Shown here piece after piece: positions 34,271 to 41,112 of a stretch of 64,000 nucleotides of DNA. The notes below the pieces were generated by a model. That model ran no database searches, was not told where the DNA came from, and saw only the letters and a list, made by a program, of their open reading frames with translations. Each line of letters starts with the position of its first letter. Position 1 is the first letter of the stretch. The translations under genes and the position numbers were made by a program. Origin of the DNA: Ruminococcus bovis (GTDB lineage Bacteria > Bacillota > Clostridia > Oscillospirales > Acutalibacteraceae); contig NZ_CP039381.1 of assembly GCF_005601135.1 (NCBI RefSeq), positions 1,981,941 through 2,045,940 of the forward strand, given 5' to 3'.

Positions 34271-35961
34271 TGAAAGGTTTACTAAAATTTATTACTTGTG
34301 GTAGTGTTGATGACGGTAAGTCTACTCTAATCGGTCATATTCTTTATGACTCAAAGCTACTATATGCAGACCAAGAAAAAGCCCTTGAACTAGACAGTAA
34401 GGTTGGTTCAAGAAACGGTAAAATTGACTATTCACTTCTTCTTGACGGTCTAATGGCAGAAAGAGAACAGGGTATCACAATTGATGTAGCATACCGTTAC
34501 TTTACAACAGATAACCGTTCTTTCATTGTTGCCGATACTCCGGGTCACGAAGAATATACTCGTAATATGGCAGTTGGTGCATCATTTGCTGACCTTGCAG
34601 TTATTCTGATTGACGCTTCTCAAGGCGTTCTTGTACAGACAAGAAGACATGCCAGAATTTGCTCACTAATGGGTATTAAGTACTTTGTCTTTGCAGTTAA
34701 CAAGATGGACCTTGTAAAGTATGACAAAGCTACTTTTGATAAAATCACAGACCAAATTAACGAACTAAAGGCTGAATTAGACCTTGAAAATGTTGTTATC
34801 ATCCCACTATCAGCTACTGAAGGTGACAATGTTACTGTTAAGTCAGAGAACATTCCTTGGTATGATGGCAAGACACTTCTTGATTATCTTGAAACTGTTG
34901 ATATTAAGTCATCAGATAACGAAAAAGGTTTCTATATGCCTGTACAGAGAGTATGCCGTCCTGACCATACATTCAGAGGTTTCCAGGGACAGATTGAGTC
35001 AGGTGAAATTTCTGTGGGTGATGAAATCACAACACTTCCAAGTAATGAAAAGGCTAAGGTTAAGCAGATTCTTGTTGTTGACAGAGACAGCAAAACTGCA
35101 AAGGTTGGTCAACCTGCTACAATTACACTTGATAAGGAAGTGGATGTATCAAGAGGTTGTGTACTAACTAAAGATTCTGAAATCGGTGTATATAAGAAGT
35201 TAAAGGCTTCTCTTCTATGGATGGATGATAATACACTAACAGAAGGTACTGACTACCTTGTAAAGCTAGGTACAAAGACTATTCCTGCTATTGTTACAAA
35301 GATTGAATATGCAGTAGATGTAAATACTGGTGAACATATTCAGAAGGATGAACTAAATAAGAACGAGATTGCTCTATGTGACATTCTTCTAACAGAGCCA
35401 ATCGTTGTAGATAAGTTTGATAACCACAAAACTCTAGGTGAACTTATCCTTATTGACAGAGTTACTAATATGACATCAGCTTGTGGTGTTGTAGAAGATA
35501 CTCTTGAAAAGGCTGATTACGGTTCACATAAGGCATCATTTAAGAATGGTGAAGTTGAAGCCAGAGGCGATATTTTTGAAGAATTCTACTACGACTCAGC
35601 TAGTCTAAATGTTCTAAAATATCAGCCTGTTAACAACACTTATTCTGTAGGTGACACTATCCCAACTTCAGGTGAATCTTATAATTATCCTGACAGCTTT
35701 GACATTATCGTACTAAGAGATGATGTCGCAGTTAAGGTAAGAGATAAGAAGATTACTGATATTATCCCTGTAGATAAGTATGAGTATTCTGATGTACCTG
35801 TAATCAACGGTAGAGGCTTTGAAGTTAAAGCGACTTCTAATGAAGAAATCAAGAATTTCTTAGCTGAATATAAAGCACTTGAAGACCCTAACGATAAGGA
35901 CTTCTTTACTAAGTGGTTAAAGTTTGATACATACCGTAAGGTTGTTTTCAGCGTAAAGTAA
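34270..35961 (+). CDS. cysN: Sulfate adenylyltransferase subunit 1 (GTPase) with C-terminal extension
   Basis: A 563-residue GTPase. G1 is GSVDDGKSTLIGHILYDS, the second is REQGITIDVAYRYF, then DTPGHEEYTRNM and FAVNKMDL. EF-Tu-like domains 2 and 3 extend to residue ~415. The protein is ~90 residues longer than E. coli CysN. The tail (~475-563), with DSFDIIVLRDDVAVKVRDKK and GFEVKATSNEEIKNFLAE, is not a CysC kinase: no P-loop is seen. Without PAPS formation, APS would go directly to AprAB. It is the last gene of the operon; a terminator lies ~100 bases on. Confidence 0.93.
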   Translation: MKGLLKFITCGSVDDGKSTLIGHILYDSKLLYADQEKALELDSKVGSRNGKIDYSLLLDGLMAEREQGITIDVAYRYFTTDNRSFIVADTPGHEEYTRNMAVGASFADLAVILIDASQGVLVQTRRHARICSLMGIKYFVFAVNKMDLVKYDKATFDKITDQINELKAELDLENVVIIPLSATEGDNVTVKSENIPWYDGKTLLDYLETVDIKSSDNEKGFYMPVQRVCRPDHTFRGFQGQIESGEISVGDEITTLPSNEKAKVKQILVVDRDSKTAKVGQPATITLDKEVDVSRGCVLTKDSEIGVYKKLKASLLWMDDNTLTEGTDYLVKLGTKTIPAIVTKIEYAVDVNTGEHIQKDELNKNEIALCDILLTEPIVVDKFDNHKTLGELILIDRVTNMTSACGVVEDTLEKADYGSHKASFKNGEVEARGDIFEEFYYDSASLNVLKYQPVNNTYSVGDTIPTSGESYNYPDSFDIIVLRDDVAVKVRDKKITDIIPVDKYEYSDVPVINGRGFEVKATSNEEIKNFLAEYKALEDPNDKDFFTKWLKFDTYRKVVFSVK

Positions 35962-36065
35962 GTTTATCTGTAACAAGAAATTAAGATTATCTGAAAATGA
36001 TTATTTAAAAACGGATTATCTAATAATTAAGATTATTTTCAATTAAATTGAATAATTGTTTCTCA

Positions 36066-36099
36066 AAATTGCTGATGTATAATGCATCAGCAATTTTTT
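36066..36099 (+). terminator. Intrinsic terminator after cysN
   Basis: AAATTGCTGATG / CATCAGCAATTT, a 12-bp perfect stem with a 7-nt loop, running into six T. Confidence 0.9.
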
Positions 36100-36216
36100 A
36101 TGCCTTGTTTATTTTATAAATAAAACACCTATAATTTATAATATACTAAAAATTATCAGTTTGTTAAGATGTATTATACATAATGCAAGAAAAGAAAAAT
36201 TTATGTTATTTTGTGT

Positions 36217-36273
36217 TACCTTTTAGGCTCTTAAAGGGTATTAGCTTGTGAAAGGACAAAACAAGAGTCCTTC
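36217..36273 (+). promoter_or_regulatory. Two leader hairpins upstream of the amidase gene
   Basis: TACCTTTT (36217-36224) pairs with AAAGGGTA (36233-36240) with one GU pair. AAGGAC (36252-36257) pairs with GTCCTT (36267-36272). They lie 42-98 bases before the ATG. No T-tract follows, so they are not terminators. A regulatory RNA is possible but unproven. Confidence 0.35.
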
Positions 36274-36314
36274 AAAAAAGAAAGATAAAGGAAGAGTAAG
36301 AAAGGAAGATTTTT

Positions 36315-37049
36315 ATGTCAAACAAGGATTATAAGTTTGTAGACCATTATTCATTCGATGAGGACCTTCTAAAGAAAGCTTTTGCTGAAGCTAGAGAAGT
36401 GTACAAAGAACGTGGTTTTATGAGAAAGATGGGCTTTGGTAAAGCACCTGCTATTACAACAGTTGATATGGCAAAGGCTTGGATGTCAGAAGGTCATCCA
36501 TTCACTTGTGACCATTCAGAAGAAGTTTGTGCTGAGGCTTTAAAAGTTCTTGAAGCAGCTCGTAAAGTTGGTGTTCCGATTTTCCACACAACAACAGGTT
36601 TTGTTGGTAAAGAACAGTGGGATCTTCCAAGATGGGATGAAAAAATTCCGGTTAGTACACTTGATATTAACAGTGATTGGATGGACATTGATCCTAAGTT
36701 AAAGCCAAGACCTGAAGAACCTGTTATTCACAAGAAATTTGCTTCTAATTTCTTTGGTACTCATTTAGCACAGACACTTAACTACTTAGGTGTTGATACA
36801 GTTATTGTTATGGGTGCTACAGCTTGTGCTTGTGTTAGACACACAGTAATGGATTCAACAGGTTATGGTTTCAGAACAATCGTTCCTGAAGGAACAGTTG
36901 GTGATAGAGTTCCCGGTGTTGTTGAATGGAACTTATTTGATATGGAAGCAAAATTTGCTGATGTTGTTCCGGTTGATGAGGTTGTTAAGTATCTTGAAGG
37001 TATTGACCCATCAGTTTATACTAAACATGCTAGAAAGTTTGACAAATAA
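36315..37049 (+). CDS. Isochorismatase-family amidohydrolase, N-carbamoylsarcosine amidase-like
   Basis: A 244-residue cysteine hydrolase. The catalytic triad of the family is visible: D51 in TTVDMAKAW, K141 (or K140) in IHKKFASNFFGT, and C173 in GATACACVRHT. GHPFTCD and DRVPGVVEWNLFDMEAKFAD are typical of the N-carbamoylsarcosine amidase branch. It would hydrolyse N-carbamoylsarcosine, or a similar N-carbamoyl amino acid, to the amine, CO2 and ammonia. Its neighbours, hydantoinase A and B, would make that substrate from N-methylhydantoin. AAGGAAG lies 6 bases before ATG. A pseudo-enzyme copy is fused to a sigma factor at 44256-45431. Confidence 0.85.
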   Translation: MSNKDYKFVDHYSFDEDLLKKAFAEAREVYKERGFMRKMGFGKAPAITTVDMAKAWMSEGHPFTCDHSEEVCAEALKVLEAARKVGVPIFHTTTGFVGKEQWDLPRWDEKIPVSTLDINSDWMDIDPKLKPRPEEPVIHKKFASNFFGTHLAQTLNYLGVDTVIVMGATACACVRHTVMDSTGYGFRTIVPEGTVGDRVPGVVEWNLFDMEAKFADVVPVDEVVKYLEGIDPSVYTKHARKFDK

Positions 37050-37066
37050 TTAAAAATTCTTATAAT
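37039..37066 (+). promoter_or_regulatory. Sigma-A promoter for hyuA, overlapping the amidase stop
   Basis: TTGACA (37039-37044), 16-bp spacer, TATAAT (37061-37066). It lies upstream of the hairpin/T-tract at 37078-37133, so its transcripts must pass that structure to reach hyuA. Confidence 0.75.
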
Positions 37067-37077
37067 ATGAAATATTA

Positions 37078-37133
37078 GCAGAGACAATGAGGTTTCTATC
37101 TAGAACTTTGTTGCCTCTGCTTTTTTTGTTTTT
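37078..37133 (+). terminator. Terminator or attenuator in the hyuA leader
   Basis: GCAGAG (37078-37083) pairs with CTCTGC (37115-37120); CAA/TTG and an inner GTT-CTA/TAG-AAC arm extend the fold. Seven T follow, then GTTTTT. Only ~20 bases remain to the hyuA ATG, which hold its SD, so hyuA must be transcribed through it. Confidence 0.75.
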
Positions 37134-37152
37134 GAAATGGAGTGATTGAGTT

Positions 37153-39231
37153 ATGAAGAGAATCGGCGTTGACGTTGGTGGTACATTTACTGACTTTATC
37201 TATGTTGATGATGACGGTAAAATCGAGGTGTACAAAACTTCTACAACACCTCATGACCCATCAATCGGTATGATGGAAGGTATTAATGCAGTTTGTGACA
37301 AACTTGGAATTGAACATAGCGAAATTGATGAAATATTCCACGGCACAACTATTGCAACAAATATGGTTCTTGAACATAAAGGTGCAAGAGCCGGTATGAT
37401 TACAACAAAAGGATATAGAGATATTATCCATATTGCCAGACACAAGAGACCTACTAACTTTTCAATTGTAGAAGACATTCCATGGCAGAAATACCCGGTA
37501 TGCCAGAGAAGAGATAGATATGGTGTAGAAGAAAGAGTTGTTTCTCCTAATGGTGATGAACTTATTCCTCTAAATGAAGAAGAAGTAAGACAAGCTGTTA
37601 GAAAGATGAAGAAAGATAAAGTAGAAGCTATTGCAGTATGTTTCTTGTTCTCTTTCTTAAATCCTGCCCATGAACAAAGGGTAAAAGAAATTATTAAGGA
37701 AGAATACCCGGAAGTATATATTTCATTAAGCTCTGAAGTACTCCCTCAGTTTAGAGAATATGAAAGATTTACTACAACCGGTCTTAATGCATATATCGGA
37801 CCTACAACTTCACGATATATTAAACAGCTCCGAAAGACTCTTGTTGAACAGGGATATACAGCTAATGTGCACTTAATGCAATCATTTGGTGGTGTTGCAT
37901 CAGCAGAAGCTGCCCAGAAAAAGCCGGTTAATCTTCTTTTATCCGGACCGGTTGGTGGTGTTCTTGGTGCTATCTGGACAACTAAATTAACAGACATCAA
38001 CAATGTTATCACTCTTGACATTGGTGGTACATCAGCTGATATTTCTGTTCTTGCTGACCTAAAACCAAGTATGAAACACTTGCTAGACACTAAAGTCGGT
38101 GGCTATGCTGCTATGGTACCTATGATTGATGTTGGTACAATCGGTGCCGGTGGTGGTTCAATGGCATATATTGATGAAGGTGGATTCTTTAGAGTAGGTC
38201 CACAGTCAGCAGGTGCTGTACCGGGTCCGGCTTGTTATAATCGTGGTGGTGAAGAACCAACAGTTTCTGATGCCAATATTATCCTTGGCAGATTAGGTAC
38301 AAAGCTACTTGGTGGTAGAATGGAAATCAAGCCTGAATTAGCTGAAAAGGCTATTATGAGCCGTATCGGTGAACCACTAGACAAAAACCTTGATGAGGCT
38401 GCACTTGGTATTATTGATATTATGAACAACAATATGATTCAAGAAATTGAAAAGGAAAGTGTTCGTAGAGGTTTTGACCCAAGAGAATTTGCTTTATTTG
38501 CTTGTGGTGGTGCCGGTTCACTTCATGCTTGTAGTGTAGCCAGAGAGCTTGGTATGAAACAGGTTGTTGTACCTCTAAACCCAGGTGCTTTATGTGCAGT
38601 TGGTCTTGTTAATACTGATTTGATGTATGACTTCTCTAAGACAGAAATGCAACTTGCATCAAATGTTGATTTAGAGTCACTTAAGAAAGACTATGCTTCC
38701 CTTGAAAAGAAAGCTCACGATAGACTTATTGAAGATAATATGTCAGAAGACGAAATTGTTATTCAGAGAGTTGCTGACTGTAGATATGAAGGTCAAGGTT
38801 ATGAAATGCGTGTACCTGTTATCGGTGGTGAAGTAACAGAAGAAACAATTGAAAAAATGAAAGAATCTTTCCATATTGCCCACAAAAAGCAGTTTGGTCG
38901 TTCATATAGACAAGTTGACATTGAAATTGTTAATATCCGTGTAATTGGTACAGGTGAAATCGAAGACCTAGAACCAATTAAAATTCAGAAGAGTTCCGGC
39001 AATATTGAAGATGCAGTTGTTGACGAAAGAATGGTTACATTCAAGGTTGACGAAAAGCCGGTTAAAATGTCAACTAAGGTTTATGACAGAACAAAGTTTG
39101 GTGCCGGTGATGTTATTAACGGTCCGGCTATTATCAACCAGATGGATACAACTATTGTTGTTGAACCGGGCTGTGTAGGTCGTGTAAACGATTACGGTAT
39201 TATTGTTATTGATATTAATGTTGAAGAATAA
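37153..39231 (+). CDS. hyuA: Hydantoinase/oxoprolinase family protein, subunit A (HyuA)
   Basis: A 692-residue protein of the N-methylhydantoinase A/5-oxoprolinase family, with the actin-like ATPase fold. MKRIGVDVGGTFTDFIYVDD is the N-terminal phosphate loop; HGTTIATNMVLEHKGARAG and TLDIGGTSADISVLAD are family hallmarks; GAGGGSMAYID follows. With HyuB it opens the hydantoin ring in an ATP-dependent reaction. The adjacent N-carbamoylsarcosine amidase makes N-methylhydantoin the best guess for substrate; 5-oxoproline or acetone carboxylation are family alternatives. TGGAGTGA lies 7 bases before ATG. Confidence 0.92.
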   Translation: MKRIGVDVGGTFTDFIYVDDDGKIEVYKTSTTPHDPSIGMMEGINAVCDKLGIEHSEIDEIFHGTTIATNMVLEHKGARAGMITTKGYRDIIHIARHKRPTNFSIVEDIPWQKYPVCQRRDRYGVEERVVSPNGDELIPLNEEEVRQAVRKMKKDKVEAIAVCFLFSFLNPAHEQRVKEIIKEEYPEVYISLSSEVLPQFREYERFTTTGLNAYIGPTTSRYIKQLRKTLVEQGYTANVHLMQSFGGVASAEAAQKKPVNLLLSGPVGGVLGAIWTTKLTDINNVITLDIGGTSADISVLADLKPSMKHLLDTKVGGYAAMVPMIDVGTIGAGGGSMAYIDEGGFFRVGPQSAGAVPGPACYNRGGEEPTVSDANIILGRLGTKLLGGRMEIKPELAEKAIMSRIGEPLDKNLDEAALGIIDIMNNNMIQEIEKESVRRGFDPREFALFACGGAGSLHACSVARELGMKQVVVPLNPGALCAVGLVNTDLMYDFSKTEMQLASNVDLESLKKDYASLEKKAHDRLIEDNMSEDEIVIQRVADCRYEGQGYEMRVPVIGGEVTEETIEKMKESFHIAHKKQFGRSYRQVDIEIVNIRVIGTGEIEDLEPIKIQKSSGNIEDAVVDERMVTFKVDEKPVKMSTKVYDRTKFGAGDVINGPAIINQMDTTIVVEPGCVGRVNDYGIIVIDINVEE

Positions 39232-39264
39232 GCATTGATAAATAACAGGAAAGGAAGATTTTTT

Positions 39265-41046
39265 ATGAAAAATGTTATTGAAGGTTTAAATATTCCTAGA
39301 GTAAAAGTTGATCCGGTTACTTTACAGGTTCTTGGTGGTTCATTTAAGATGATTGCACAGGAAATGGGTATGGTTCTATATAGAATGTCATATTCAAGTA
39401 TCATTCGTGAATCAGAAGATATTGGTGCCGGTATTGTTGATACAGTTGGTCGTCAGCTTTGTGAAAGTGAAAGTACACCAATGCATGTTGGCTCAATCGG
39501 TGGTAATGTTAAAGGTATCTTAACAAGATGGAAACTTGAAGATATTCATGAAGGTGATATTTTCATCCACAACCACCCATTCCATGGTACTTCTCATTCA
39601 CCTGATATTCATATTTGCATCCCTATTTTCTATAAAGGAAAATTAATCAGTTTCTCTTGTGTTCAGGCTCACTTGCTTGATAATGGTTCTCATACACCCG
39701 GTATGGATGTATTTGCCAGAGATGTATATGCTGAAACAAGAATTTATTATGGCTTAAAGCTATATGAAAAGGGCAAGAGAAACGACCAGCTATGGCAGAT
39801 GATTCTTGATAATGTTCGTACTCCGTCAATGAACGAAAACGACTTAAAAGCTATGATTGCTTCAGCTAAACATGGTATCAAGCGTTTTACAGAACTACTT
39901 GATAAATACAGTGTAGAAGTTGTATTTTCTGCTATTGAAGATTGGATGGATTATTCCGAGAGAATGTTGCGTAGTGCAATTAGTAAAGTACCTGACGGCA
40001 CATATTATGCAGAAGGTTGGTTGGATAATGACGGTAAGCACCTTGATAAAATGCTTAAAGTTTGTACAACAACTACTATCAAGGGAGACTCAGTAACAAT
40101 CGACTTAACAGGTAGTGCAGATGAAGTTTATACAGCGTTTAATGCTTCTTTTGAAGGTACAACAAAAACTTCAATTAACTACATTATGCATGCATTATTC
40201 CTTGATGATGATATTTATGAACAGTACATTCCTCAGAATGACGGTATGGCTAGACCTGTAACAATTATTGCTCCTAAGGGTTGTATCTTTAATCCTAACT
40301 TCCCAAGAGCAAGTTTCTCAAGATTTAATCAGGCTAATTTACTTGCTGACTGTGTAATGCGTTCATTAGCAGGTGTTATGCCGGAAAGAGTTTCAGCCGG
40401 TACATCAGCACATATTCACTTTGTAAGTTACAACGGCTTTAATAAGTCTAAGGGTGAATATTGGGTTTATCTTGAAGTTGATGAGGGTTCATATGGTGGT
40501 CGTTATGGCAAAGATGCTATTGACTCTTGTGATGCACTTGTAGCCAATACAAGAAATGTTCCTATTGAGGAAATTGAGTGGCACTATCCATTAAGAGTTG
40601 AAAGATATGAACTTAACCCTGCAAAGGTTGCTCCCGGTAAGTGGAGAGGTGGTCTTGGTATCGTAAGAGAAACAAGATTTTTACAAGAAGGTACAGTTAC
40701 TTGTGAAGGTGACCGTCACAAAGAAGCTCCTAAGGGTATCTTTGGTGGTTATGATGGTACATCAGCAAGTATGACTAAGAACCCTGATTCAGATAATCCT
40801 AAGTCATTGGAATCAAAACTATCTGATGAAGAATTTGCAGCCAACGATGTTTTGCAGATTTGTACTCCTTGTGGTGGTGGCTACGGCAACCCACTTGAAA
40901 GAGATCCTGAAATGGTGCTTGGAGATGTTCTTGACGACTTTACAACAGTTGAGGATGCTGAAAAATCTTATGGTGTTGTAATTGATACATCTACAATGAC
41001 AGTTGATGTTGAAAAAACAACAGCTCTAAGAAACTCAATGAAATAA
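39265..41046 (+). CDS. hyuB: Hydantoinase B/oxoprolinase family protein (HyuB)
   Basis: A 593-residue catalytic partner of HyuA. VDPVTLQVLGGSFKMIAQEM starts the family match; AGIVDTVGRQLCES, HNHPFHGTSHSPDIHICIPI and HLLDNGSHTPGMDVFARDVY fit the HyuB core; the end CTPCGGGYGNPLERDP is highly conserved. I placed the start at 39265 because AAGGAAG is 7 bases upstream; the in-frame extension to 39235 has no SD. It follows hyuA after 33 bases. Confidence 0.92.
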   Translation: MKNVIEGLNIPRVKVDPVTLQVLGGSFKMIAQEMGMVLYRMSYSSIIRESEDIGAGIVDTVGRQLCESESTPMHVGSIGGNVKGILTRWKLEDIHEGDIFIHNHPFHGTSHSPDIHICIPIFYKGKLISFSCVQAHLLDNGSHTPGMDVFARDVYAETRIYYGLKLYEKGKRNDQLWQMILDNVRTPSMNENDLKAMIASAKHGIKRFTELLDKYSVEVVFSAIEDWMDYSERMLRSAISKVPDGTYYAEGWLDNDGKHLDKMLKVCTTTTIKGDSVTIDLTGSADEVYTAFNASFEGTTKTSINYIMHALFLDDDIYEQYIPQNDGMARPVTIIAPKGCIFNPNFPRASFSRFNQANLLADCVMRSLAGVMPERVSAGTSAHIHFVSYNGFNKSKGEYWVYLEVDEGSYGGRYGKDAIDSCDALVANTRNVPIEEIEWHYPLRVERYELNPAKVAPGKWRGGLGIVRETRFLQEGTVTCEGDRHKEAPKGIFGGYDGTSASMTKNPDSDNPKSLESKLSDEEFAANDVLQICTPCGGGYGNPLERDPEMVLGDVLDDFTTVEDAEKSYGVVIDTSTMTVDVEKTTALRNSMK

Positions 41047-41055
41047 TTTTTATAA

Positions 41056-41093
41056 ACAAGGGTGTTTACATTGGTATTCACCCTTGTTTTTGT
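41056..41093 (+). terminator. Terminator or attenuator between hyuB and the permease gene
   Basis: ACAAGGGTG (41056-41064) pairs perfectly with CACCCTTGT (41079-41087), with a 14-nt loop, followed by TTTTGTTT. The permease ATG is 20 bases further on, leaving no space for another promoter, so read-through is required. Confidence 0.75.
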
Positions 41094-41112
41094 TTATTGG
41101 GGAGTGAGAGAA

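Larger units (their letters stand above)
35962..36314. other. 353-bp gap: operon terminator, then a structured leader before the amidase gene
   Basis: No ORF is seen. A terminator sits at 36066-36099. Several TATAAT-like hexamers (36130, 36137) occur without a convincing -35. From 36217 two short hairpins precede the amidase start. No known riboswitch class was recognised. Confidence 0.55.

Noticed and set aside
36100..36314. Guanidine, glycine or preQ1 riboswitch before the amidase gene
   Set aside because: None of the conserved loop sequences of these classes could be found; only generic hairpins are present.
41062..41112. Longer start for the permease-kinase gene
   Set aside because: The extension would be translated from within a terminator hairpin and leaves the strong SD inside the gene.
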